From positions 2,982,285 through 3,046,284 of the forward strand of contig OY725488.1 of NCBI GenBank assembly GCA_963281255.1: a stretch of 64,000 bases of DNA, in the 5' to 3' direction. The notes under the pieces are model-generated. The model did not search any database. It was not told the origin of the DNA and worked only from the letters and a program-made list of their open reading frames with translations. Positions 46,238 through 57,800 of the stretch are shown piece after piece; within the stretch, counting starts at the first letter, position 1; every line of letters starts with the position of its first letter. The DNA is from Aphrocallistes beatrix (Eukaryota; Porifera; Hexactinellida; Sceptrulophora; Aphrocallistidae). The translations under genes were made by a program, and so were the position numbers.

Positions 46238-47868
46238 CGGCCGTATTCACTAAGAACTTAAGATCGATCTTAAGATCGATCTTAGTGCTTAAGTCTTAAG
46301 TTCGATCTTAAGTCGTATTCACTAAGATTGGTATTCACTAAGATTTAAGTTCGGTCTTAAGACCGAACTTAAGACCGAACTTTAAGCAACCTCGGGAGGT
46401 GTCTTAAGTATTGTAATTGATTCGATTTTCACTAATTACTCCATAAATGTTGTTCAAACTTACTTCTTTCGAACATTGAATCTATCTTGATTGATATTAG
46501 ACTTCAAATAAAATATTTTAAAAACATTTCTCTTATTGTGTGTAACATCGCAACATGTATCACGTGCTATATTTGTGGCAAATTCTTCTTGGATTTGTAT
46601 GGATAAACATACATTCTTTGATCAAACGTATAATCATAGACTCATTCTAATATGCACAATTATAGAGACAGGCTTTATATATTGATTCACATGACTGATA
46701 ATAATCACTTTGATCCTATTTTCCCATTTACAATGATTTTCCCAGCGTTTCAATCGATAATAGTCCCTCTGTTCTTCTATTAACTGCAGCTGAGAATGCA
46801 GCCATCTGTTGGAACAAAACTTCCTGCTGTAATGGAAGTAAGTCTGCAGCCTTCAAGAGCTCGATCGAATCATCTTGCTCATCAACAGTTCGCCTTCTCT
46901 CCCGACTTTTCTTTGATGCCTTATACGTTGTCTGGATTTCAATTTCTGGAGACTTTTTTTCCTGATATCCTCTACAGCGCTGTAAAGTCTCTCCAGATTT
47001 GTTTCCTCCTTTTGTTTTTGTCAGTAGAATTTCCTGACCCTCTCAAAATCTCACCTGCTGACTCAATTTCATTAATGAGACTCACTCTTCTTCTCTGGTC
47101 CAATTTGCTTGCGGAATTTGTCCATTTTGGTCTGGTATTGTTAATGCAAGCACTCAGCAGCAATTTATATACACGGGAGGACGCCGACTTACCATAACCA
47201 TTAATGACACCAATTATTTTCGTAACACCAAATGACGCAGAAATTTTAACGTCGATAGAGTTCAATTTATTGTTCTTCTCCTATCCAGTGTTTATATTTT
47301 GTATTAGAGAGCTTTTCATGTTACAATATACAAAGACACTTGTCATCTATATGTTTTGTTCAATATAATATTATGAATTCATGAGATACAACTTATGCTC
47401 TTTGATAGCTCTTCCTTTGATATTGACTAGTGTAGAATAATTATAGATTGCATACATAAAACATTGAATTTCATAATAGAATTCAAAGTTAAAACAAAAA
47501 TTTCACCACAGATATTGTAAGACTCACCAGCAGACATTCCAGGCTGTACAACTACATAGTAGATAGAAGCTATGTCTTAATCAATCTTATTTGCTCCTAA
47601 TATTGACATTAATGGCCTCAATTTTGCTCAAAAAGAAGAAATATAGTTTATTTTCACTAGATCAATAATAAATGACTACTTGCCATTACCAATATTATAC
47701 TCCAGTTTTGTATTTGATTAGTATAATGCTATATTCTAATCATATTAACCCTAACGTTATTTCTAAGTTCGATCTTAAGATCGATCTTAATTCTTAGTGA
47801 ATAGCTCTAAGTTCGATCTTAAGACTTAAGATCGATCTTAGTGCTTAAGATCTTAGTGAATACGGCTG
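46238..47868 (-). mobile_element. PIF/Harbinger element 1, 1631 bp
   Basis: Ends CGGCCGTATTCACTAAGA and (reverse complement) CAGCCGTATTCACTAAGA, flanked by CAG on both sides (46235-46237, 47869-47871). Subterminal tandem TTAAGATCGATCTTAAG palindromes on both arms. Carries a broken copy of the Myb-like gene found intact in element 2 and no transposase. Confidence 0.9.
46770..47125 (-). pseudogene. Harbinger Myb-like gene, deleted copy
   Basis: Compared with 58930-59655 this copy keeps the start region (NWTREEE, then LINEIESAGEI and GSGNSTDKNKRR) and the end, but has a frameshift near the start, a premature TGA in the first helix and a deletion of roughly 350 bp that removes the end of the Myb domain and the middle of the protein. 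Confidence 0.8.
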
Positions 47869-48018
47869 CAGGTTTGAATAATCTTCAAAAATATAATTAA
47901 TACAATTTCTGTTCTTGCTCGAATTAACTTTCAGACCGCCTTCATGAGCAATCTAATTCACATAAATTAAAATCATTAACAGCGAAAAAGATATTTCAAG
48001 AGCCATTAGCGTTCCAGG

Positions 48019-48656
48019 CAGGGGCGGTCATAGGAATTTTCCAAACCGGGGCGAGGCGGGGCCAAAGAAAAAATATCCGGGGCCTTACTATGATTTTGGA
48101 TTAGGTCGTCGAATGAAATCCGGGGCCGCAGAATCAGACCAGGGGCAAATGCCCCGGATGCCTCCCCCTGGTTCCAGGGGGGGCAAGGGGGCCATGGCCA
48201 CTCGGACGAAATATCATTTGGAAGTCAATTTAAAATTCAAATTAAATCATCATTTAAAAATATCACAAATGATGCCAATCAGCTACTTTTTCCCAATTTC
48301 TTTCGTGATTTCTTCCGGAATATACAAAATGATGCCACTCAGCTACTTTTCACAATTTCTTTCGTGATTTCTTCCGGATCAAGTTGGATGTCGCGTACAT
48401 GTGATGATATTAACGCAAGGCCTGATTACCTTTCTTCTCCCATCGAGATTCAAAGATAGGTCTTGATATGCTTCAGGGTCGAAAAGCACCTTTTGATATT
48501 TGCAGTTATTATAAGGGTATTAGAAATAATTGTTGAATGAGGAATATAGCCGTCCGTGTAAGCTCGTTTTGAGGTCCCCAAACCATAAAACACTATCGGT
48601 TTAAGCCTGTGCGATCCCAAGATGTCTAGAGATATAGGCCAAGGGGCCAAAAGCAC
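48019..48656 (-). pseudogene. hAT 3' fragment (ZMYM1-like transposase C-terminus)
   Basis: A CAGGGGCGGTCATAGG terminus at 48019. On the minus strand toward it: ANIKRCFSTLKHIKTYL at the end of the frame, a stop, then ISMGEER, a stop, and SGLALISSHVRDI with QLDPEEITKEI, the hAT dimerisation tail seen in ZMYM1-type proteins. A ~60-bp direct duplication (GATGCCA-TCAGCTACTTTT...TTCTTCCGG) is at 48267-48378. The rest of the element is missing. Confidence 0.7.
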
Positions 48657-48659
48657 TTC

Positions 48660-49660
48660 GTTTGGGACCTCCTAGCCACCGAGTCATTAGCGATTTGAGG
48701 GTACTTAATTTTTGATCCTACATTTCTAGCGATTTAGGATCCCTAATTTTCAGGTGAGGGTTAGCGTTTGGGGCCAATATTCCAAGTAAATTATCTGATG
48801 CAAACACATCATGATCCTGCTGATGTTAATCAGGATACTAATGGGTTAACTTCTCAACCTAAAAAGAGAATAGGACAAAGCCAATTCTTTGTTGGAAATT
48901 AACCCCTATTATTTGGAGCCGATCGATTGAATAAATGATATTTGCTAATAAGTCATATGCGTTTGAAGATAACTAGAGATTTTAAAGCAACAACTTTTCG
49001 ATCAATACTAGTTCATATTTCCCCATTAGGTAGACTGACAATTGTGAAATAATAGTATTTCCCCCGTTAGAAAGGCTTTAAATTAGAAAATAAAAACTAA
49101 ATGAAACAATTCGTTTGTAAATTATAAGTTAATGTAGTACTTGAATTCGGTATACTAGTGTTGCTAAAAATAACACAGTATATCTGTTACAAGGATGGCT
49201 AATGGTAAATTATAACAGTCGTTTTATCAGAGGTTTTTAAAATTTTGATTTAAATGGCATAGGCTTGATTCGTAGCACGATCTATATCCGACACTTTGAT
49301 ATTAGCCATTTTGGCAATACAACCACAATGATTAGAAATTAACGATATATTATATATATCGATACTTTTTAAAAGTTTTTGCATGAAAAAATGCAAATAA
49401 ACCTTCCAAATGGAATGTATGGGTCATCATTTGTGTGATATTCCCAAGAAATCATCTTGATATCCGATATTTGTGTAGTAATAAGAAACTCAAATATTCC
49501 ATAGGAAAAGGCTTGAAAAGTGTTGTTAAGTCAAAACACATAATATGTCTTGTTGCGCATAATCCAAGAAATAAGGGATTTTAGTCTCAAAATCCAGAAA
49601 AAATATCAAAAGTGGTTCATTTTAGATGTTTTCGATGCGTCATCGTCACTTGATCGTTAC
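48660..49660. other. Non-coding, nothing recognised
   Basis: AT-rich, with short TAGCGATTT repeats near 48690-48730. No gene. Confidence 0.4.
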
Positions 49661-49662
49661 AT

Positions 49663-50186
49663 TCTTACTATTAAAACTCGATTAATGTGGGTGTACATAT
49701 ATATGCAACAAATTGATTGAAGAAACTGTCAGGAACAGAAGAGTGATTTTTGGCATGTTGGAGACTTTTGGCAATGGCCTCAATAAGTTCAGGACTCTGA
49801 CGAAAATGTACACGCATCATGGAAATATGACGTCATTATCACCTTATTAATATAAATTTCAGTTTTTGACTTTAATTCAGCCATTTTAAGAGATAGAAGG
49901 CTAAAATTTTGATGGACTGTGTATATTAATATATCTCAGATATGATGCACATATGATGCAACAGAAATGATGGGTCATCATTCTGTTATGACGTCATTAC
50001 TACGCATCATATAGCGTAAAATTGACAAATTTTTCTAGTGATATCGATTATAAAAGTAAGACAGACGTATTTAGAGATGTTATCTACCTTATATTTAATC
50101 AATGTGAGCCTAGGCGGCCAAAACCCGCTTCTGGCGGACACAAAGTCTACGACAGCCTCGAAGCGCAAGCAAGCGAAGCGCGTTTG
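49663..50186 (+). mobile_element. Helitron-like repeat, copy I
   Basis: 524 bp, start TCTTACTATTAAAACTCG, end AAGCGCGTTTG before T. TGACGTCA at 49828-49835 and 49989-49996. Confidence 0.8.
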
Positions 50187-50189
50187 TGT

Positions 50190-51050
50190 TTATTAAAAGA
50201 TATCAAAAAGATTATAATGAACATTTATCCTTTGTAAGTTTTCTTTTATCTATTTCCATCTACATAGAAGTTATTAAGTTATAAACATCTTCACAGTTTA
50301 ATTCCTATATTTGAACTAATAGGGTGTTTCAAAAATCTTTTGTGATTTGGAGTCCGCTCTAGTTGCATTTTGAATTTATTTACTGATGCTGCATTGCTGA
50401 ACATGTTCAGCCTTCCATCGTTACTGGAAATAACTGTTCAATAGTTCCCCTTTTTTCTATTGTATTCTATGGACTGATGCGGTGACCTAAAAGGCTATCC
50501 ATATAACAACGAAATTTCATATCATTCTGAGTAATATTTTTTCGAAATATGAGGTATGAAATAGCATAATAGGATCATCATATAAAAATATTTAGTCTGC
50601 CATATTTCGAAAAATAAGACACAGAATAAAATGAAATTTCTTTTGTAGTATAATACTAGCAGCGTCCTATCAAGATAAATAAGCTCTGCATTCGTACCAA
50701 AGATTTGAGACTTAAGATATAACGCAATATAAAAATAGAGAATTGATCACAATAATTTCCAATAGTGATAAAAACGGACAAAATTTTCGAGCAATTCATG
50801 CCTAAATGCACTACACATTAATAATACTAATAGAGTAATCAATGTGTAATATAATAAAGTTCTCTATCAATAATTGCAAATATAAATCGGTTCTTAATAT
50901 TTGTTTACTCCTATTAATGGAAATGAATATATCAATAATAAACTTTGAGCTCACTCATAATCTCACACTAGCTTCAGATACTTGCAATTAGCGCCAAACT
51001 TAAAACAATAGTATTTGATTGCATGGCATAGTGGGAAAGGAAAAACATAA
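50190..51050. other. Non-coding; weak inverted repeat
   Basis: 50510-50640 contains ATTTTTTCGAAATATG and, inverted, CATATTTCGAAAAAT, a ~15-bp stem about 75 bp apart. No gene. Confidence 0.4.
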
Positions 51051-51059
51051 TTTTAAATA

Positions 51060-53240
51060 AAGATTGTGAAAATGGTACGCCATAGCAAAACCTGCAACTG
51101 CAGAAGGTGGTAAAATTGTCTCATGCACCTTATGTGTAAAAAATGCTAGGGTTGTATTGATGAATTATGAGTTCACAACCTGTCTGTTCATTCAAAGGGG
51201 TCTCATTTTGTCCTGTGGTATCGGATCAAAAATCGTACCCGAGGTACAAATCTTATACTCTTAAAGCATCTTTTCCTGATATTCTTATGATTCAGTTCGG
51301 AGAAAATTCTCAAGCGTTAGAGAAGATAGGAGAGAATACCTGAAGCGAGCCGACATATCAACTTGGAATGCGATACCCTTTTACACACCACCTTCTAAAC
51401 ACCCGAGATTGAGCAAGGGTTCTCATCACTACAGATGAAGACATGGTAATTGGCTAGCCAACTACCGCTGTTTTCGAAGAAGATTTTAATAGGCCCAACC
51501 GTAAGCCTCAGAATAAATTATCAACTAAAGGCTCGCGTTACCGATTGTCCTCTCTACTAACACATCTTGAGAGAGTTGCTAAACAAGAAAATTTTCCAGG
51601 TAAGAACTATCCTGTTACCTGATGATGTTATGTTCACAGGGTGAATATGACTTCGATAGTGCCAAGTTTTGCAAAGAATTTTTTTTCGGTCCAGTCTGCA
51701 AATATTCATTTTGATAAAGCTGCGTTATCGATGGATTTATTGGAAATTGGAAAAAAGAAATACATCGATTTAAGACTTTTATTAGTTTCAAATGCAGATG
51801 TCCAGCTTCCAGGATACATTCGATTAGCTAGACATCGGTCTAAAATTGCTTGTTGACTAATAACATATTTTCATTCAATCGAAAATATCAAGTAGGCATT
51901 GCTGTACTTGCAGCAAGCAATCTGAATATACGAATTTTAGATGGACTTGACTGTTCTAGCTGTGTCACTGAGTTTATCAGCAAACCACTCACCCTGATAT
52001 TTCAACGAAAGTTATATTTTATTTAGGTTTAAGGTGATTTCCATATCCGACATCGTGAACAAACTGATTAGGAAAAACCCTATGTCCAATTCGCCTTTCT
52101 CAATTAGACCCATTGCGATACTAGCTCAACAGGAGAACGAAGAATACATTGGATATCTCATGGATATACTAATCAATAAGGAGTAAGGAGTACATAGATT
52201 ACAGAAAATGGATAAGAACTAACTAACGGTATTTGTGAATTTGAGATTCAACATTCACAATTCGATGGAAAAATGGCTAAAATTTTTAGCGGAGCTGGAG
52301 GCACAAGTTGCCAGTTCTACACAGCAACATTCAAACAAATCTATGATCGGTATATGTTTAAAGACATGTTACCAATATGGATTACCATTTTGATCAATCA
52401 CCATAATATTTGAAGAGGTTTTCTTCCCATTATCCTCTGAGGAAAGATTCAACATTACAACATACAGACCAATATCTGACTTAGACACTATTCCCAGCTC
52501 GCCTTTGCACGCATATCTCTGATGTTTTGGATGGTTTCTAAACCTTATTAGTCCATTTGTACTAAAGAATATTCATAGTGGTCACCAACTCCTAAATAGT
52601 CTACAGATGCTAAAGCATTGATTACAAGTTTAATTAAAACAAATTTGAACATTACAAGTATCATTGACATCCCTTCACACAAGGTGGAACTACGACTACT
52701 GGTAATGTGGTAAGACGATGATTGATAAAAATTGGCTGGCAACGAACAAGATTTCCACTAATGAGTTTTGACAGTGACCCCGTCTAAGTTCACGTCCCAC
52801 ATAATTGAAATTTACACATGCCAAGGAGCAATCCTACGAGACTATAATAGCAGCAAAAGAGTGAATACAGAAGAACCAGCAAATATTTGCAGTAATATCT
52901 ACCAATGAATTCTTCGTGAATTCCATTGGGCTAATATTTCCCCTACATTGCACAAGTTGTTAGTACATGCAGAAATTTGAAATGACAGATTTGAACAAGT
53001 TGATTCATTAATGGCAGTAAATACTATTCCAACACTTAAAATCTAAAAATCACTGAAGCTAACATAGATGAAAAAGAAATACACTGAGGTAGTTGGTCGC
53101 AAAAATTCCAAGCGTGTATAATATAAACCTAAAAATATCATCTAGAAACGTACTTAAATGTCTAAACGAGAATGGAATTTGATCTAGATGGATAATTTAT
53201 TGATTTTCTGCAATAGAATTGTATCTTTTTAGGAATATAT
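51060..53240 (+). pseudogene. Decayed transposase, tentatively RAG1/Transib-like
   Basis: Plus-strand relic in many short frames. Clearest pieces: 51641-51856 (HFDKAALSMDLLEIGKKKY, then LLLVSNADVQLPGYIRL); near 52250-52350 FDGKMAKIFSGAGGTSCQF followed by YTATFKQIYD; and near 52880-53000 EEPANICSNIYQ, FHWANISPTLHKLLVHAE. The closing TPTLHKLLxHAE-type motif and the preceding Cys-rich Gly-Ala-Gly block recall the C-terminal and zinc-binding parts of RAG1/Transib-superfamily proteins. Family placement is from memory of motif layout and is uncertain. More than twenty stops. Confidence 0.4.
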
Positions 53241-53305
53241 GAATGGCATTGGTAATCAAGTTCATAAGTTTGAGATTAAAAAGGAATTAATGGAAATCGT
53301 GACTA

Positions 53306-53786
53306 CAAGCGCGCTTCGTTTAATTGCGCAACGCGGCAAAAAAGGGGATACTTTGTTCCAGCAGAAGCGCTCATTGGCGCTAGGCTCACATCGATTATAA
53401 GGGTAGATAACATCTCTAAATACGTCCGTCTTACTATTATAATAGATAACACTCGAAAAATCACAAATTTGTTAAATTTTTTTTTTGAGGTGTAATGATG
53501 ACGTCAAAAAGGTGCGAGAGTTAGCATATTTTGATGATAGTTGTATTAAATGTTAAGAATATTAATATACAGTCTCTTAAAATTTCAGTCTTCTATCACC
53601 TGAAATGGCTGAGTTATAGTCGAAAAATTTTAATTATAGAAAGGTGACAATGGCGTCATAATTCCATGATGGGCAGACATTTTCGTCTGAGGTAATGGAG
53701 CCATAGACAAAAGAGTCCTACTCGCCAAAAGCCATAGACAAAAGAGTCCCACTCGCCAAAAATTAGCTTTCTGTGCCTAGCAGTTG
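53306..53786 (-). mobile_element. Helitron-like repeat, copy J
   Basis: Reverse-oriented, CTTG|T end intact. TGACGTCA at 53499-53506; the second site reads TGGCGTCA. A ~25-bp stretch (AGCCATAGACAAAAGAGTCC) is duplicated in tandem at 53700-53760. Confidence 0.75.
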
Positions 53787-54043
53787 GACAAAACCCCCAC
53801 TCGTCTCAAGGATGTTAAAGTGAGAATTTGACACGAACTATTCAAGGGATTCAGGTTAAAATTTTCAAACGAATAACTGTGGTAAAGGGAATTTCTTCGC
53901 AATTCCAAACGAGTCAAGAGCAGATAATTTGCGTTTGCACAGGGACATTTTCTAAAATATTGAATACATTTTGAGTTTGCTCCAAAAGTACAGTCAAACG
54001 GCTCCTGGGAGGCTTTGTGGTATATAACTGCAAAATTTGACAA
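53777..54043 (-). CDS. Unidentified frame, possible FLYWCH-like remnant
   Basis: An 88-codon minus-strand frame; CIQYFRKCPCANANY followed by SLYHSYS loosely resembles a FLYWCH zinc finger (C-X5-8-C ... H-X-H) with the first His replaced. Short and without neighbours of the same family; could be chance. Confidence 0.25.
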   Translation of the reverse strand: MSNFAVIYHKASQEPFDCTFGANSKCIQYFRKCPCANANYLLLTRLELRRNSLYHSYSFENFNLNPLNSSCQILTLTSLRRVGVLSNC

Positions 54044-54049
54044 AGTTTC

Positions 54050-54990
54050 TGTTCATCGTTAACAGCTTAGAGAATTACATATAGATGAAATACTGTCCAA
54101 ATAAAAACAGGTTGTAATATATTTTTTAATTTATATATCCTTATGAGGCTTACTACGAAAGTTTCTGGACTAATATAGACAAAATTGAGATATAACGCTA
54201 CAAATTTTATAACTTTTCGAAGTATTTACATAACATTCTAGGCAAGTAAAATTCCTTTTAAATTGTTTATTAAAGTATTCTGACCATATTTCGTGAGGTG
54301 TGTCCAAAACTACACATGATATGTCTGGTCGGCCAATTCAGGACTTGAAAAATATCTCCGTCTTAACTTCCTTGGCTACAGAAAACAGACAAAGTAGGAA
54401 AATAAGTCGGATTGGGGAGCAGAGTGACTCTATTTATGTCAAAATCGATAGTCTTGGCGGTGATACGCATTAGGTGTGTGAATATCGAAATATCAATTGA
54501 CAGTCACTGCCCTTTGTTCCTGGAGTTGAATAGAAGCTATGTGACCCTACTTTAAAAGTAAACTGGCAACCTTTGCATATCGACGCTGCGAGATCGCTTG
54601 AATTTAATGGGGGAAGCTTTACTAGGTGATGCAATATACTAGATTGAGTTTAGCCGCCTAATGTTCATAGTGATAAATTCGTGATTCATGACCAGTGCAG
54701 ATGACATAAACATGTCCTTCGTCTTGCTTGTTAAGCAGATATTCATTGTAGAAAATGCCGGTCAGAGAAATCTGACTTTGCCATGTGGGTCTGATAGGGT
54801 GGCTCGTTTTTAATGAATTTCGTCTGATTCAGTTGCCCTTAATAAAGTAAATTTTGGAGGTTATGTATGAAAAGCTTATACTGGAAATTTCAGCTCAAAA
54901 TATTAGGATTTGACCCCTGAGCACTTCACTCGAAAATCTTCAAAGTACGAACAAAAGTTCCATTTTTAGTAAATCCTAGGAAACGATGAT
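54050..54990. other. Non-coding, nothing recognised
   Basis: No supported gene or repeat up to the hAT terminus at 54997. Confidence 0.4.
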
Positions 54991-55359
54991 ATAGAGCAGG
55001 GGTCGGCAAACTTTTCAGCTTACGGGCCAAATTGCCTAACTTCTACAATCCCGCGGGCAGGAGGAGATATCGTCTATCTAAAATATCATATTCTAATTAA
55101 ATATTTAAGTATTATTTTTCAACTTGTTATAATAATGTCTGAAAGGATGCATATCATATAGTATTTAAGAGCTTCCAATAAGTATATATGAAAAATTTTT
55201 ATTGTCAACGTACTAGTACGTATAATACATAGTAAATGCTAATGTGATTGGTGATGCTGCCTTTCTTTGGATAATTTTCCTATGTCTGCAGCAGGCATGA
55301 AACTGATAATCGTAGTACGTCATCTAAATGTCCATCATTTAAACTGGAGCGCTGCATTT

Positions 55360-55560
55360 GTTAGAATTTGTGATGTTGTCATTTGTTAGAATTTGTGATG
55401 CTGTCATTTGTTAGAATTTTCCATGTTGTCAATTGTCAGAATATGATTTGCTTATGTTGTCATTTGTTCGAATTTTTTATGTTGTCAACTGTCAGAATTT
55501 GCTATGTTGTCATTTGTTAGAATTTGTTATGTTGTCAACTGTCAGAATTTGAATTTTTGC
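55360..55560 (+). repeat. Tandem 25-bp repeats of the MULE left end
   Basis: About eight units of ATTTGTTAGAATTTGTGATG-TTGTC, degenerate. Inverted relative to the right array (57580-57800), so together they form the element's inverted termini. Confidence 0.9.
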
Positions 55561-55782
55561 TAGAGTACCAGCTTGTAAGTTTTCTTTTGCTGGTTAAATG
55601 AAATTATTAACTGTGAAATTAGCAAACAAATCATATGGTATCTTATGACTAATTGCATGTATTATGTACATCCATATTTATAAATGGCAAAGACATACGC
55701 GTACATTATATTACGATAAGATTTTGATAATTTACTTAACTAATATGGAGTACACGCTCAAAACATATAATAGAATCGCGGG

Positions 55783-57033
55783 ATGAAATATGAGACTTCT
55801 GATGGACACAAGTATATTTCGTCCAAAAGAATGGTCTCTTACAATTATTTGAGATGTGTTTTGTTTCGTAACGGCTGTAAATCTACTGCTAAACTGAACC
55901 ATGATTCGAATTTGATAAGTATCATTTCCTGTCATAATCATGGACACAGTGAATACAATAATGACATATACTTGGTGAAAGCGAAATGTAAGGAAGCTGC
56001 GAAAACATCACAATGTAATTTACGGAAGGTTTTCAATGATGTAACAAGAAGAGATCCAGCAGGCAGAAAAATTTCATTTCCTAGTTGCGAATCTACAATG
56101 TATCGCTGTAGAAGGAAGCTTCAACCCAAAATTCCCCAAACACTTTCCGAACTTGACATCCAATTGCCAGGAACAATATTCGGAATGCATTTCAAAGCTT
56201 CTGTTTTTATAGGCGAAGACAGCGGGTTCATCTTTTTTTCTGATGAAATTACCTCCACAATGGTTGACATATCAGAAATTTGTTTTGACGGTACCTTTTT
56301 TACTGTACCAGTGCAGTTTTACCAGCTTTGGACGATCTTTATCGTCATTGGTCAACATGTACTTCCTGCTATACATTGTCTTTTGACTGGAAAATCTGAA
56401 GAATTATATCAAGCAGTTCTCTCAAAAATTCAGCAAATTCTTCCACAATTTCAGCCTCAAATAGCAATGTCGGACTGGGAACAGGCAGCACGTAATGCTT
56501 ATAAAACGCTGTTCAATGGGATCAAGTTACAAGGCTGTTGGTTCCATTATACCCAACGAATTTGGAAGAAGGTTCAGAAAGTAAATCTTGCAACGACATA
56601 CATGAATAATGGTGCATTTCAAAATTACATACGCTGTATTATGGCTCTACCGTTCTTACCTCCAGATGAAATACAGCTTACATACGAACAAATTTATACA
56701 GACAATTTTATTCTCGAAGAGCATCAAATGGATAGTGTGGAGAAGCTCAAACAATATGTTCAGAGAAGGTGGATTAATCAAGTTCAACCAGAAGAATTAT
56801 CTGTTTGGCACCAGAAAATGGCCACAAATAATGGAGCAGAAAATTATCACGGAAGACTAAAGTCCTTAATAAAATGTAGCAAGCCAAGAATATGGAATTT
56901 TCTGGATACATTGAATGAAATTATATTGGACACAAACAACGAAATCGCAAGATTAAAAGAAGGCTTACGGATTACAAGGGAAAGGAAGAAGAAAAATGTG
57001 CAAAACGACCAGCGGCGACAGAAATATAAATAA
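55783..57033 (+). CDS. MULE transposase with FLYWCH finger, catalytic residues intact
   Basis: 416 codons. A FLYWCH-type zinc finger lies near the N-terminus (C25, C32, H51, H53). The MULE catalytic domain shows Asp169 in CFDGTF, Asp231 in AMSDWEQAA, the C-X2-H pair C252/H255 in GCWFHYTQ, and Glu353 in NNGAENYHG, so the DDE triad and CX2H are all present. The C-terminus is lysine-rich (RERKKKN) and ends at TAA 57031-57033, beyond which the same frame stays open into a RING finger. A stop lies four codons before the chosen ATG; a short frame MEYTLKTYNRIAG starting at 55746 reads into it one frame off, so the true N-terminus may have been lost by a small frameshift. Otherwise it looks recently functional. 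Confidence 0.85.
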   Translation: MKYETSDGHKYISSKRMVSYNYLRCVLFRNGCKSTAKLNHDSNLISIISCHNHGHSEYNNDIYLVKAKCKEAAKTSQCNLRKVFNDVTRRDPAGRKISFPSCESTMYRCRRKLQPKIPQTLSELDIQLPGTIFGMHFKASVFIGEDSGFIFFSDEITSTMVDISEICFDGTFFTVPVQFYQLWTIFIVIGQHVLPAIHCLLTGKSEELYQAVLSKIQQILPQFQPQIAMSDWEQAARNAYKTLFNGIKLQGCWFHYTQRIWKKVQKVNLATTYMNNGAFQNYIRCIMALPFLPPDEIQLTYEQIYTDNFILEEHQMDSVEKLKQYVQRRWINQVQPEELSVWHQKMATNNGAENYHGRLKSLIKCSKPRIWNFLDTLNEIILDTNNEIARLKEGLRITRERKKKNVQNDQRRQKYK

Positions 57034-57354
57034 TATCTTGTTGAAGGTAAATATACTGCATTGGAATATGTCAAAGCAAACAGCCATACAGTGGGTTCTT
57101 TTACAGAAACAAATGATAGTGACTCCTGTCCAGATGACAATGATGATTCCTCTGTAAATACATTGGCACATAATATCACGACTACAAACATGTGTGTCGT
57201 TTGTTTAAATTCACGTGAGACTACATGGGTATTTATGCCGTGCAAACATGCAAATTGTTGCGGAAATTGTAGTGACACAATCGTACTACTTGGTCAAACA
57301 TGCCCTGTCTGTCGGTCTACGATTGAAAATGCTTTTCAAATATTCACAAATTAA
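57034..57354 (+). CDS. RING finger reading frame in phase with the MULE transposase
   Basis: 106 codons directly after the transposase stop, same frame: YLVEGKYTALEYVKANSHT, an acidic stretch (DSDSCPDDNDDSS), then a C3HC4 RING: CVVC, MPCKHANCCGNC and CPVCR, of the compact type found at the C-terminus of IAP and related E3 ligases. There is no ATG before the Met just ahead of the first RING Cys; the TTG at 57061 is not a normal eukaryotic start. Most likely this is the C-terminal domain of one ~523-residue protein, reached by read-through or cut off by a recent nonsense mutation. By family a RING would recruit an E2 enzyme for ubiquitin transfer; here that role is inference. Confidence 0.8.
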   Translation, partial: YLVEGKYTALEYVKANSHTVGSFTETNDSDSCPDDNDDSSVNTLAHNITTTNMCVVCLNSRETTWVFMPCKHANCCGNCSDTIVLLGQTCPVCRSTIENAFQIFTN

Positions 57355-57503
57355 TTTACTACTTCTTATTTAAATTGTCTTTCTGTCGTTCTTCTTACTT
57401 TCATCTCTATTACTCTCCTATGTTTCTTATTATTACAATTATTTACTAATAAAAACTATATTCCTTAACAACACTTCTACAAGTTCTACTTAACTTACTT
57501 AAG

Positions 57504-57544
57504 CCACCATACACGATGCAACTTTGTTGCATCGTGTATGGTGG
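57504..57544. other. Perfect 19-bp hairpin downstream of the RING frame
   Basis: Arms CCACCATACACGATGCAAC and its exact complement, loop TTT. Lies ~50 bp past the AATAAA and before the right tandem array. Could be a transposase-binding site, an RNA hairpin or a remnant of another short palindrome insertion. Confidence 0.9.
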
Positions 57545-57579
57545 TGGGGCTTCAAACTACGCCAATTTTAAGTTAAAGA

Positions 57580-57800
57580 TGACATCACAAATTCTAACAA
57601 ATGACAACTTAACGAATTCTAACAAATGACAACATAACAAATTCTAACAAATGACAACTTAACGAATTCTAACAAATGACAACATAACAAATTCTAACAA
57701 ATGACAACTTAAAGAATTCTAACAAATGACAACTTAATAAATTCTAACAAATGACAACTTAACAAATTCTGAAAGTTGACAACATCGAAATTCTAACAAA
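57580..57800 (-). repeat. Tandem 25-bp repeats of the MULE right end
   Basis: Eight to nine units of AATTCTAACAAATGACAACT with a TAACG/ATAAC alternating tail. More regular than the left array. Confidence 0.9.

Noticed and set aside
56847..57278. 143-codon minus-strand frame
   Set aside because: Antisense to the MULE transposase C-terminus and RING finger; no motif.
57580..57800. Regular direct repeats resembling a CRISPR array
   Set aside because: Units are contiguous tandem 25-bp repeats with no unique spacers, mirrored at the other end of a MULE; eukaryotic context.
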